Shown: piece by piece, positions 1-7,334 of the stretch
Position numbering within the stretch: position 1 is the first letter of the stretch
How the letters are laid out: each line of letters starts with the position of its first letter
Assembly (NCBI GenBank): GCA_043806645.1
Contig: JAZDGX010000235.1
Coordinates: 1-8,384 of the forward strand
DNA from: JAZDGX01 sp043806645
Lineage (GTDB): Bacteria > Eisenbacteria > RBG-16-71-46 > CAIMUX01 > WJJG01
Reading direction: 5' to 3'
DNA: 8,384 bases
The notes under the pieces: generated by a model
What the model was told of the DNA's origin: nothing
Database searches by the model: none
Seen by the model: only the letters and a program-made list of their open reading frames with translations
Made by a program: the position numbers and the translations under genes

Positions 1-1262
1 GAGGCCAGGGCGATCAGCGAGAAGACCACCGCCGCCGCGGTGCCCAACGGAGCGAGGAAGGCCGAGATCTTGTGAGTCCGCCGTTCGGGGATCCAGATGC
101 GGGCGCCGGCCTGCACGGTGTCGGCCGGCGCGCAATCGCGCATCCTGCCGTCGTCGCCGATGAACTTCCAGCCGCCGTCGCGGCCGATGGAGGAGGGCCC
201 GCCGGCCAGCCCGACATAGTCCGCGGCGGTCTGCCCCGGCAGGAACGGATAGTACCCGGCGCGCCGGATCTCGCCGCTCACCGCGATCCACTCGCGGCAA
301 AATGGAATCTCGATCACATCGCCGGGCGCGACGGGGGTCGCCTGCGCCTGCTCGAGGGGAATCCAGATCTTCTCGAGGCCCGCGCGCCAAAGCCAGATGC
401 CCGTGTCGCAGAAGCCGCTGCCCGGCCCTCCCGCCGCGCGCAAGGCGAAGTCGACGCGATCGCCCTCGCGATACGGAATGCGCCGGCTCGCGCTGGGAAA
501 CGGGCGGTCGACGACCGCGCCCGCGGAATAGGTCGCGGGATGCGGTTCCAGGATCCCGCGTACGATGAAGCCCGCGGATGCCGGAGGCACGTGCACCCGG
601 TCCCCGCTGCGCAGCCTGGGGTTCTCCGTACGCAGGCCGTCGATCTGCCAGGCGAGGAAATCGTGCGCCTCGCGCGCCCCTTCGCCGTTCTCGACGATCA
701 GGGCGCGTCCGTCGGCGCCCGGATTCAAATCGCCCGCGGCCGCCACCAGGTCGGCCAACCGCGAGGTCGCGAGGATCTCGTAGCTTCCCGGGTGTGCGAC
801 CTGCCCGGTGATCGGAACGCGCAACAGTGCCGGTTCGACCAGCGAGAGCGTGATCCGGGAATGCGGATAGGACTGCGCGGCCTGACTGCGGACGGCCTCC
901 TCCGCTTCGGCCAGCGTGGATCCCGCCACCGGCAGATTGCCCACCGACGGAATCAAGAGGGCCCCGTCGGCCGTGACCGTGAGATCCAGGTTCACATCGA
1001 CCGCGCCCCAGATGCAGATCGCCACGCGGTCGCCCGGCGCGAGAGAATAGGAGCGGGGATCGATCGCCTCTGCCAGGCCGGCCGGGCGGGCGGCCGGTCG
1101 GGAGCGGGTCGCCTCGGCCTCCCAGGTCGGGCCCGGGCGGGTCTCGCCCGCCGGTGACGAAGTTGGCCCGGCGGCGGCGCCCGCCGTTGTTCCCTCAGGT
1201 GCGCCAAGCCCCCAGGCCGACTGCAGGAGCACGATGATCCCGACGAACTTCGCCGCCCGCAT
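1..1262 (-). CDS. Polysaccharide export protein (Wza-like, Poly_export + SLBB repeats), 3' end cut by window edge
   Basis: The minus-strand frame stays open from an ATG at 1262-1260 to the left edge, giving 420 residues with no stop. The start is supported by GGGAGG just upstream. Residues 1-21 look like a Sec signal peptide (basic MRAAK, then a hydrophobic stretch). No lipobox cysteine is seen, unlike Wza itself. Residues 22-65 are a Pro/Ala/Gly/Thr-rich linker. Residues 72-143 match the Poly_export domain (SLAPGDRVAICIWG, then VTADGALLIPSVGNLPVAG). SLBB-like beta-grasp units follow at about 148-225 (VPITGQVAHPGSYEI), 231-320 (VRGILEPHPATY) and 326-393 (WIAVSGEIRRAGYYPFLPG). Residues 400-420 are a hydrophobic helix, probably the C-terminal membrane-inserting helix, so little may be missing. 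Such proteins form or feed the outer-membrane exit channel for capsule or exopolysaccharide. No polymerase, Wzc or glycosyltransferase gene is visible. The gene diverges from the K+ uptake operon. The family call is firm, but the exact pathway is unknown. Confidence 0.88.
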   Translation of the reverse strand, partial: MRAAKFVGIIVLLQSAWGLGAPEGTTAGAAAGPTSSPAGETRPGPTWEAEATRSRPAARPAGLAEAIDPRSYSLAPGDRVAICIWGAVDVNLDLTVTADGALLIPSVGNLPVAGSTLAEAEEAVRSQAAQSYPHSRITLSLVEPALLRVPITGQVAHPGSYEILATSRLADLVAAAGDLNPGADGRALIVENGEGAREAHDFLAWQIDGLRTENPRLRSGDRVHVPPASAGFIVRGILEPHPATYSAGAVVDRPFPSASRRIPYREGDRVDFALRAAGGPGSGFCDTGIWLWRAGLEKIWIPLEQAQATPVAPGDVIEIPFCREWIAVSGEIRRAGYYPFLPGQTAADYVGLAGGPSSIGRDGGWKFIGDDGRMRDCAPADTVQAGARIWIPERRTHKISAFLAPLGTAAAVVFSLIALA

Positions 1263-1570
1263 GCCGCCTCCCGGGGCTCAGCGCCGCGTGCATCCGCATG
1301 ACGGGGCCGCGCCCGCGCTTTGCCATCCGCCCGCGCGGGGATCCGCCCGCATCCGCCTACCGGACATCGGGTTTCGCCAGCGGTGCCGCGGAGAGTCTGC
1401 TCAAGCCGGGCGGCAGGGTCAAGGCGCATTCGGTCCTCCGCGTGCATGCGGCGACCGGTGCCTTCGGTGGGCGCAGCCCGCCATGGGAGTGGACCCGGAC
1501 ACGGGAGGGGGGTAGCCTCCGAATCCTCCAATCGGACGGGCATGCCCCTGGGGGCGGGAGAAGCAGCTGG
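1263..1570. other. 308-base divergent intergenic region
   Basis: This region separates the leftward polysaccharide export gene from the rightward ktrB. The ktrB frame stays open upstream to about 1298, but its translation there is Arg/Pro/Gly-rich and non-protein-like, so it is taken as non-coding. The region must hold promoters for both genes. One weak candidate for ktrB is listed separately, and no convincing one was found for the leftward gene. No RNA gene or repeat was recognised. Confidence 0.6.
1490..1518 (+). promoter_or_regulatory. Candidate sigma-70-type promoter for ktrB-ktrA
   Basis: TGGACC at 1490-1495 (4/6 to TTGACA) and TAGCCT at 1513-1518 (keeps the T1, A2 and T6 of TATAAT) are separated by exactly 17 bases. 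Transcription would start near 1525, giving a leader of about 45 bases before the ktrB ATG. The match is weak, and such boxes occur by chance in GC-rich DNA. Confidence 0.28.
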
Positions 1571-3337
1571 ATGACGGCATGGATCGGAATCGGCCATCGC
1601 GATTTGACCCGACGGATTTCGCGCGGGCTGCTGGCCGTCGGGGCGCTCTTGGGGCTGGTTTCGCTGGTCCTGACGATCGGTTTTCCTGAGGGTTCCCCCT
1701 CGTTGAAGCTCGGCCGGGCGCTCGAGATTCCGGCGGCCGTCCTTTTCATTGCCGAGCATCTGCTGCAATTGACGCGGGCCGCCGATTGGCGGGAGGCCCT
1801 GCGCCGGCGCTGGCTCGGCCACGTCCTGATCCTCCTGCTGCTGATCGAGACCGTTGCGCTGCTCCAAGGAGGGTGGCTTTCGACGTGGATCCGGCCGCGC
1901 ACCCTCATGCGGATTTACTTGATCTCCCTTCAAGTCTTCATCGCCCTCGGGATGATCCGCGCCGTGATCCGACTCAATCACCAGCTCGCCCGCCTCCGCC
2001 TGCGTCCCGCCTCGATCGCCTTCGGCATCTATGTCATTGCGATCATGGCCGGGGCGGCGATCCTGCTGTTGCCGGCGATGACAACGCCCGATCGGAGAGT
2101 GTCCTTCCTCGATGCCCTTTTCACTTCCTGTTCCGCCGTGTGCGTGACGGGTCTCTCGACGGTGGACATCGGCGTGCATTTCACCCGCTTGGGCCAGGGC
2201 CTGATCATGGTGCTGATCCAGATGGGTGGGCTGGGGATCATGGCGCTGGCGGCCTTTCTCGCATTCGTGTCGGGGGCCGGACTCGGGATCCGCGAGCGGC
2301 AGATGCTCGGCGAGGTGTTGAGCGTCGACGTCATGCGGCGGATGTCGACCGTGGTCGGCTTCATTGTCGGCAGCACGTTGCTCTTCGAACTGGCGGGCGC
2401 GTTCGTGATCTTTCTGGGGCTCTCGGAGATGGAGGTCTCGCTGCCCGGACGCATCTTCGAAAGCCTCTTCCATTCCATAGCGGCCTTCTGCAATGCCGGC
2501 TTTTCCACGCAGTCGACGAACCTGATCGCCTTTCGCGGGAATCCACTGGTCGTAGTCCCGGTGCTGCTCCTGCTGGTGGTGGGGGGCCTGGGATTCTATG
2601 TGCTCATGGATCTGTGGAAGGCGAGCGGGCGGTTCAAGGGCCGTCCGCGGCGGACGCGCCTCGGGCGGCGGCTGGGCGTGCAGACCAAGCTCGTGCTGGT
2701 CATGACCGGGGCCTTGCTCGGCGGAGGCTGGCTCCTGATGCTGGCGCTGGAATGGAACGGATCGCTGGCGGGCCTGCCGCTGGGCGAGCGGCTGCTCTCC
2801 GCCCTGTTCATGGCCGCGACCCCGCGCACGGCCGGTTTCACCGTGACCGATCCCCTGGCCTGGACGCCGGCGACGGTCTTCCTGCTGATCCTGCTCATGG
2901 TGGTCGGGGCGGGATCGGGATCGACGGCCGGCGGGATGAAGGTGACGACCTTGGGGGTGATGCTCGCCGCGGTGCGTTCACAGGCGTTGGCCCGCGATCG
3001 CACGGTGCTCTTCCATCGGGAAGTCCCGTGGCGACACATTCAGGAAGCCGTCGTCGTAATCACCGTCTATCTGGCGGTGCTCTGCCTGGGCACCCTCGGC
3101 CTGCTGATCACCGAAAGCCATGGGTTGCGCGAGGTTTTCTTTGAAGCCGCCTCGGCGTTGGGCACGGTCGGCCTGTCCCTGGGGATCACGCCGCAGTTGA
3201 CAGCCGCCGGCAAGGTGCTCGCCATCCTGCTCATGCTTGTGGGCCGGATCGGGCCGCTCACCCTGGCTCTGGCGGTCGCTGCTCCGGCGCGGCCGCCGCG
3301 CGCCCGCTACGCGGAAGCGCGTTTCCTGGTGGGGTAG
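1571..3337 (+). CDS. ktrB: K+ uptake channel subunit, KtrB/TrkH family, with N-terminal membrane extension
   Basis: This 588-residue polytopic membrane protein forms the ion path of a Ktr/Trk K+ uptake system in the inner membrane. ATG 1571 is chosen because GGGAG lies 10 bases upstream and the translation before it is not protein-like. All four pore loops of the superfamily are present: VTGLSTVD at 192-199, AFCNAGFS at 305-312, TPRTAGFT at 417-424 and GTVGLSLG at 531-538. Each keeps its selectivity-filter glycine. GAGSGSTAGGMK (446-457) is the usual membrane-loop signature in the third repeat. The VTGLSTVD and GTVGLSLGIT forms resemble KtrB more than E. coli TrkH. Before the first core repeat (about residue 147) there are about four extra hydrophobic segments (roughly 19-38, 50-68, 82-102, 112-134), so the protein is longer than a minimal KtrB of about 450 residues. 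The ktrA-type gene follows after 30 bases, which supports one operon and one complex. Confidence 0.93.
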   Translation: MTAWIGIGHRDLTRRISRGLLAVGALLGLVSLVLTIGFPEGSPSLKLGRALEIPAAVLFIAEHLLQLTRAADWREALRRRWLGHVLILLLLIETVALLQGGWLSTWIRPRTLMRIYLISLQVFIALGMIRAVIRLNHQLARLRLRPASIAFGIYVIAIMAGAAILLLPAMTTPDRRVSFLDALFTSCSAVCVTGLSTVDIGVHFTRLGQGLIMVLIQMGGLGIMALAAFLAFVSGAGLGIRERQMLGEVLSVDVMRRMSTVVGFIVGSTLLFELAGAFVIFLGLSEMEVSLPGRIFESLFHSIAAFCNAGFSTQSTNLIAFRGNPLVVVPVLLLLVVGGLGFYVLMDLWKASGRFKGRPRRTRLGRRLGVQTKLVLVMTGALLGGGWLLMLALEWNGSLAGLPLGERLLSALFMAATPRTAGFTVTDPLAWTPATVFLLILLMVVGAGSGSTAGGMKVTTLGVMLAAVRSQALARDRTVLFHREVPWRHIQEAVVVITVYLAVLCLGTLGLLITESHGLREVFFEAASALGTVGLSLGITPQLTAAGKVLAILLMLVGRIGPLTLALAVAAPARPPRARYAEARFLVG

Positions 3338-3367
3338 GCCGAACCGTCGCGATCAACGGAGGAGCGC

Positions 3368-4057
3368 ATGAAGAAGTTTCTGGTCATCGGGCTGGGCCGC
3401 TTCGGGCTCACGCTCGCACGTGAGTTGACGGCGCTGGGGGCGGAAGTGCTGGCGATCGACCGCAATCTCGAGTTGATCAACGAGGTCGGCGGCGAGATGG
3501 CCTTGGCGGTCTGCGCCGACGCCACCGACGGCCGCACGCTCGCCGCTCAACCGGTCCAGGAGATGGACTGCGCGGTGGTGGCGACGGGCGAGAGTTTCGA
3601 ACAGACGATTCTCATCACCGCCAATCTGCTCGAACTGGGCGTGCCCCGCGTGATCTCGCGTGCGATGACGACGATACAGAAGGACGTTCTCGAGCGGATC
3701 GGGGCGCATGAGGTGATCATGCCCGAGGACGAAATCGGCCGGCGCTTGGCCCGTGCGCTCGCCCTGCGCGGGGTGGTCGATTTCGTCGAGCTTCCCGAGG
3801 GCTACTCCCTGAAACAGGTGCACGTCCCGGCGACGCTGACGGGGCGCACGCTGGCGGAGATCGCCATGCGCCAGAAGGAGAAGGTGCTCGTCATTCGTGT
3901 GCGACGCGAAGAGATTCACGTCGGCCCCGGCGGTCACAAGACGGTGGTGGAGAAGCTGATTGCGATTCCCGACGGCGGCTTGGTGCTTCAGGAAGGGGAC
4001 CTGTTGTCGGTGATCGGATCCGAGGAAGCGCTCGATCGATTCGGAGGCGGAGCCTGA
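3368..4057 (+). CDS. ktrA: K+ uptake regulatory subunit, KtrA/TrkA family (RCK_N + RCK_C)
   Basis: This 229-residue cytoplasmic protein binds nucleotide and gates the KtrB pore by assembling as a ring beneath it. GGAGGA ends a few bases before the ATG, a strong ribosome site. The Rossmann motif GLGRFG (8-13) follows the first beta strand, and an acidic residue (D31 in AIDRN) closes the second strand, as expected for binding adenine nucleotide ribose. RCK_N covers about 1-120. RCK_C covers about 145-225 and ends in the typical GDLLSVIGS strand (about 211-219). It has one RCK unit only, like KtrA (about 220 residues) and unlike E. coli TrkA, which has two tandem units (about 458). With the KtrB-like pore loops upstream this indicates a KtrAB-type system. 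ATP/ADP versus NAD(H) preference cannot be decided from the sequence. Confidence 0.93.
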   Translation: MKKFLVIGLGRFGLTLARELTALGAEVLAIDRNLELINEVGGEMALAVCADATDGRTLAAQPVQEMDCAVVATGESFEQTILITANLLELGVPRVISRAMTTIQKDVLERIGAHEVIMPEDEIGRRLARALALRGVVDFVELPEGYSLKQVHVPATLTGRTLAEIAMRQKEKVLVIRVRREEIHVGPGGHKTVVEKLIAIPDGGLVLQEGDLLSVIGSEEALDRFGGGA

Positions 4058-4066
4058 GGGTCCGCG

Positions 4067-4111
4067 CGCGGCGCCCGTCCGCTCCATCCGGCGGCCCGTG
4101 TTCGCGCCGCG
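4067..4111 (+). terminator. Inverted repeat after ktrA, possible terminator structure
   Basis: CGCGGCGC at 4067-4074 is perfectly complementary to GCGCCGCG at 4104-4111, with a 29-base GC-rich loop. It begins 9 bases after the ktrA stop. There is no T tract afterwards (AGACAGAAAACAG follows), so it is not a standard intrinsic terminator. It may instead stabilise the 3' end or be a chance GC structure. Confidence 0.3.
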
Positions 4112-4124
4112 AGACAGAAAACAG

Positions 4125-4155
4125 TGGACAGGCCGCCCCCGGCATCCGCTATCCT
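4125..4155 (+). promoter_or_regulatory. Candidate promoter upstream of the EF-G gene
   Basis: TGGACA at 4125-4130 matches TTGACA at 5/6 positions, and TATCCT at 4150-4155 matches TATAAT at 4/6. The spacer is 19 bases, longer than the ideal 17. A second weak pair, TAGACC (4188-4193) and TATTAC (4210-4215), has a 16-base spacer. Either would leave a long untranslated leader before 4422. Confidence 0.33.
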
Positions 4156-4387
4156 ACCCGCTTCGACTGCCAGCATCTGCGTTAAGGTAGACCAAGGCAC
4201 GCGAGTTTCTATTACAGGACGAGACGGGGGCGGAGGCCATTGCAGGGTCGACTCGCCCAGCGGTTCTGACGAAGGGGCGCAGATCCGGACCTGCCTGACG
4301 AGGGGCCGGACACGCGCAGGGTTGGCGCCGCCGTCCCGGGTGGCTCGAGGCCATCAGCGGGCGGCGGCCTTCGATTTGATCGGCCGG

Positions 4388-4404
4388 GGGCGGCACGGCC
4401 GCCC
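4388..4404 (+). promoter_or_regulatory. GC hairpin immediately upstream of the EF-G ribosome site
   Basis: GGGCGGC (4388-4394) pairs perfectly with GCCGCCC (4398-4404) around a 3-base loop. It ends a few bases before the weak Shine-Dalgarno stretch AGAAGCAGG (4406-4414). Such a stem could affect ribosome loading or protect the mRNA. In DNA this rich in GC it may also be fortuitous. Confidence 0.3.
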
Positions 4405-4421
4405 GAGAAGCAGGCGTGAAC

Positions 4422-6512
4422 ATGACGAAGAACCTGTCCAACATTCGCAACATCGGCATCAGCGCCCATATCGATTCGGGCAAGACCACGCTGACCGAAC
4501 GCATTCTCTTCTACGCCAAACGCATCCACCGCATGCACGAGGTGCGCGGCCGCGACGGGGTGGGCGCCACCATGGACACCCTCGAGCTGGAGCGCGAGCG
4601 GGGCATCACGATCGCTTCGGCCGCGACCTACGTCACGTGGGGTGACGCGCACATCAACGTGATCGACACGCCCGGCCATGTCGACTTCACCATCGAGGTC
4701 GAGCGCGCGTTGCGCGTCCTCGACGGGGCCGTGCTGGTGCTCTGCGCGGTGGCGGGTGTGCAGTCGCAGTCGATCACCGTGGACCGGCAGATGCGCCGCT
4801 ACCGCGTGCCGCGTCTGGTCTTCGTCAACAAGTGCGACCGTTCCGGGGCCAACCCGATGCGCGTGACCGCGCAGTTGCGCGAGCGCCTCAACCACAATGC
4901 GGTCATGATGCAGATCCCCTTGGGTCTCGAGGCCGAGCATGCCGGAGTGATCGACCTCGTGCGCATGCAGGCCTGCCGCTTTGCCGGGGAGAGCGGCGAG
5001 GATCTGCAATGGGAGGACATTCCCGCCCGCCTGCTCCACGAGGCGGTCGCGCGGCGCGAAGTGATGCTGGACGCCCTGGCGATGTTCAGCGACGAACTGG
5101 CCGAGGCGGTGCTTGCCGGCAGTCCCACCGCGGAACAAATCCATGCCGCGGTGCGCCGGGGCGTGCTCGCGCAAAAGCTCACCCCGGTCTTCCTGGGCAG
5201 CGCGTACAAGAACAAGGGCGTCCAATTGCTGCTCGATGCCATCGTGCGCTATCTCCCCAGCCCGCTCGAAACGAACCATGAGGCGCGCATCTGGGAAGGC
5301 GAGGAGCGAGTCATCCGGCTGAGCAGCGATCCGCAGGACGAACCGGTGGCCCTGGCGTTCAAGATCGAGGAGCGCCCCTATGGACTGCTCACCTATGTCC
5401 GCCTCTACCAGGGGACGCTGGTTCGCGGCGGGAGCATTCACAATGTGCGCATCGGGCGCGCCAGCCGCGTCGGGCGGCTGGTGCGCATGCACGCCGATCA
5501 GATGGAGGACATCGAGGAGGCGACGGCGGGAGACATCGTGGCCCTGCTCGGTGTCGACTGCGCCTCGGGCGATACCCTGACCGGCGGAACGCAGATCTCG
5601 CTGGCTGCGATGCACGTGCCCGACCCGGTCGTCTCGCTGGCGGTCAAGCCCGTCGAGCGTCAGGGGGAAGAGCGCCTGGCCAAGGCGCTGCAGCGCTTCG
5701 CGCGCGAGGATCCCACCTTCCGGGTGCAGACCGACGAGGAGACGGGCGAGACGTTGATCAAGGGCATGGGGGAACTGCACCTCGAAGTCTACCTGGAGCG
5801 CATCCGCCGCGAGTTCGACACAGCCGTCGTGGTGGGCCAGCCCAAGGTGGCCTATCGCGAGACGATCGCGGAATCGGCGACCTTCAACTACACGCACAAG
5901 AAGCAGACGGGTGGGGCCGGCCAGTACGCCCGCGTGGAAGGTGCGCTCGCCCCGTGGATCGAGGGGGATTTCCAGTTCGACAACGAAATCGTCGGCGGCA
6001 ACATCCCCACGCACTTCGTCCCCTCGTGTGAAAAGGGATTTCGGCAGGCGTTGGCGGAAGGGCCCTTCGCCGGCTTTCCGGTCCGCGGGCTGCGCGTGGT
6101 GTTGCAGGATGGCGCCTACCACGCCGTGGACTCTTCGGACCTCGCTTTCCAGGTCGCCTGCCGTGCCGCCTTTCAGCAGGCCTACCTGCGGGCCGAACCG
6201 CTGGTGCTCGAGCCGCTGATGTTGATCTCGGTGGAGGGTCCGCGGGAACACCAGGGTGAGATCATCGGCTCGCTGATTCGCCGCCGCGGGATCATCGTAG
6301 GCACGACGGAGGAAGAGGGGTTCCTGAGGATCGATGCCCATGTTCCCCTCGCCGAGATGTTCGGCTATGCGACGCAACTGAGGTCGCTCACGCAGGGCAA
6401 GGCCGAGTTCACGATGGAGTTCGCGCGCTACGCCCCCGCCCCCGCCGATGTCACCGAGGCCCTCGTCGCGGACTACATGCAGCGCCGGGCGGCAGGACGC
6501 AAGGGGCGCTGA
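4422..6512 (+). CDS. fusA: Elongation factor G, mtEFG1/spdEFG1 subfamily
   Basis: This 696-residue translational GTPase drives tRNA-mRNA translocation on the ribosome. ATG 4422 is preferred over an in-frame GTG at 4416, which would sit one base from the Shine-Dalgarno AGCAGG. GTPase motifs are intact: G1 AHIDSGKTT (15-23), switch I RGITI (60-64), G3 DTPGHVD (82-88, catalytic H86) and G4 NKCD (136-139, with Cys where Met/Leu is usual). Domain II carries RLVRMHADQMED (352-363) and VDCASGD (378-384). Domain IV has YTHKKQTGGAGQY (490-502), and domain V has MFGYATQLRSLTQGKAEFTM. The HIDSGKTT form, the HEVRGRDGVGA insert before switch I, VDCASGD and GGAGQY are traits of mitochondrial EFG1 and bacterial spdEFG1, not of the str-operon FusA. 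The gene is not next to rpsL, rpsG or tuf, so a second EF-G elsewhere in the genome is likely. In the spd group EFG1 is the translocase and EFG2 mainly recycles ribosomes (family knowledge). A RecA-like ATPase follows after 40 bases. Confidence 0.95.
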   Translation: MTKNLSNIRNIGISAHIDSGKTTLTERILFYAKRIHRMHEVRGRDGVGATMDTLELERERGITIASAATYVTWGDAHINVIDTPGHVDFTIEVERALRVLDGAVLVLCAVAGVQSQSITVDRQMRRYRVPRLVFVNKCDRSGANPMRVTAQLRERLNHNAVMMQIPLGLEAEHAGVIDLVRMQACRFAGESGEDLQWEDIPARLLHEAVARREVMLDALAMFSDELAEAVLAGSPTAEQIHAAVRRGVLAQKLTPVFLGSAYKNKGVQLLLDAIVRYLPSPLETNHEARIWEGEERVIRLSSDPQDEPVALAFKIEERPYGLLTYVRLYQGTLVRGGSIHNVRIGRASRVGRLVRMHADQMEDIEEATAGDIVALLGVDCASGDTLTGGTQISLAAMHVPDPVVSLAVKPVERQGEERLAKALQRFAREDPTFRVQTDEETGETLIKGMGELHLEVYLERIRREFDTAVVVGQPKVAYRETIAESATFNYTHKKQTGGAGQYARVEGALAPWIEGDFQFDNEIVGGNIPTHFVPSCEKGFRQALAEGPFAGFPVRGLRVVLQDGAYHAVDSSDLAFQVACRAAFQQAYLRAEPLVLEPLMLISVEGPREHQGEIIGSLIRRRGIIVGTTEEEGFLRIDAHVPLAEMFGYATQLRSLTQGKAEFTMEFARYAPAPADVTEALVADYMQRRAAGRKGR

Positions 6513-6552
6513 TACCGGCGGCGGGCCGGCGCCCGCTGTCGAAGGAGGTGGC

Positions 6553-7260
6553 ATGACGTTGCCGGAGAAGTTGAAGCGCAGTCCCGTGCGGGTCTTCGAG
6601 CGGGCGACTCACGGCGGACTCGGGGCCGGCAATATCGGCGTGGTCCTCTCGCGGCCGGGCGGCGGGAAGACGGCCTTCTTGATCGGCTTGGCCATCGACG
6701 CGCTGCTGCAGGGCCGCAAGGTCCTGCATATCTCGACGCAGGAGACGGTCGAACGGGTGACCGGCTTCTACGACCACGTCTTCAACATGCTGGCCGACAG
6801 CGTGGGCCTCGAGCGCCGCCTGCAGGCCTTGCTGGAGATGGAGCGCCATCGGCACGTCCTGGTCTACGATCGGAAGCTCTTCTCATTGGAAAAGCTGGAG
6901 CAATCGGTATCGTTTCTCGGCAGTGCCGCCAGCTTCAGGCCCTCGTTCGTGATCATGGACGGCACCCCCCGCTTCGGCAAGACCGAGACCTGGGAAATGG
7001 AAGGCGTGCAGCGGCTGGCGAGCGCCTGGAATGCGGAGATCTGGACCTCGTCCCACACGCATCGCGAGGGTCAACAATTCGACGGGCGCGGCGTGCCGCT
7101 GGAGATCGCCCGCTTCGATTCGTTCCTCGCGCTGATCCTGTGCCTCGAGCCGCAGGCCGATCACGTGCGTGTGCGCATTCTGAAAGACCACGACCGCGCC
7201 GAGATCGCCGATCTGCACCTGGAACTCGACCCCAAGACGCTGCTCCTGCGCTGGCGATGA
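6553..7260 (+). CDS. Uncharacterised RecA/KaiC-like P-loop ATPase
   Basis: This is a 235-residue, probably cytoplasmic protein. ATG 6553 is preceded by GAAGGAGGT, a near-perfect ribosome site, which decides against longer in-frame starts inside the EF-G gene. Walker A is SRPGGGKT (33-40), placed after a short N-terminal segment ending GLGAGNIGVV, as in KaiC/RadA/DnaB-type RecA folds. The second core strand VLHISTQET (57-65) ends in Q63-E64, a possible catalytic glutamate. Walker B is SFVIMDG (131-137, D136). TSSHTHREG (165-173) fits the next core strand and loop. The protein is a single RecA domain with no DNA-binding, zinc or membrane segment. I recall similar short proteins annotated only as hypothetical cytoplasmic proteins in delta-proteobacteria, but cannot verify this here. 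Co-transcription with the EF-G gene is likely from the 40-base gap. A link to translation is an inference only. Confidence 0.82.
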   Translation: MTLPEKLKRSPVRVFERATHGGLGAGNIGVVLSRPGGGKTAFLIGLAIDALLQGRKVLHISTQETVERVTGFYDHVFNMLADSVGLERRLQALLEMERHRHVLVYDRKLFSLEKLEQSVSFLGSAASFRPSFVIMDGTPRFGKTETWEMEGVQRLASAWNAEIWTSSHTHREGQQFDGRGVPLEIARFDSFLALILCLEPQADHVRVRILKDHDRAEIADLHLELDPKTLLLRWR

Positions 7261-7264
7261 AAGT

Positions 7265-7299
7265 TCGGCCGGGCAGCCTTCGACAGCGAGCGAGGCCGA
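7265..7299. terminator. Weak inverted repeat between convergent genes
   Basis: TCGGCC (7265-7270) and GGCCGA (7294-7299) are complementary across a 23-base loop, in the 74-base gap where the ATPase gene and the nitroreductase gene converge. There is no T tract on either strand. Some termination signal is expected here, but this one is poor. Confidence 0.18.
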
Positions 7300-7334
7300 C
7301 CCGCCCGCGTTGCGCCCGCACGAACACGTCTTGA

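Larger units (their letters stand above)
4058..4421 (+). other. 364-base non-coding region / presumptive long leader of the EF-G gene
   Basis: No convincing protein is encoded here on either strand. Frames that run through continue as antisense or out-of-frame shadows of the EF-G gene. The region holds a long-range inverted repeat just after ktrA, a weak promoter candidate near 4125-4155, and a tight GC hairpin directly before the EF-G ribosome site. If the promoter is real, the EF-G mRNA has a leader of about 260 bases. No known riboswitch or tRNA was recognised. Confidence 0.5.

Noticed and set aside
72..1157. A 361-codon plus-strand frame opposite the polysaccharide export gene
   Set aside because: The minus strand encodes Poly_export and SLBB motifs here. 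The plus translation is Arg/Ala/Asp-rich shadow.
1298..1570. An upstream in-frame start that would lengthen KtrB by 91 residues
   Set aside because: The extra residues are Arg/Pro/Gly-rich and not family-like. ATG 1571 has a purine-rich site and begins directly before the membrane segments.
992..2473. A 493-codon open frame on the minus strand over the start of ktrB and the export gene
   Set aside because: The composition is extremely His/Gln/Arg/Pro-rich, and it overlaps two well-supported genes in other frames.
1786..3144. A 452-codon plus-strand frame inside ktrB
   Set aside because: It is out of frame with the KtrB pore-loop motifs, and its translation is Asp/Arg/Pro/Gly-rich with no fold signature.
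4124..4645. A 173-codon plus-strand frame spanning the leader and the EF-G 5' end
   Set aside because: It overlaps the EF-G GTPase motifs out of frame, has no supporting ribosome site, and looks like shadow translation.
4212..6554. A 780-codon open frame on the minus strand opposite the EF-G gene
   Set aside because: It is exactly antisense to a clear EF-G. Its translation is His/Arg/Gly/Asp-rich without any family motif, a common artefact of GC-rich codon use.
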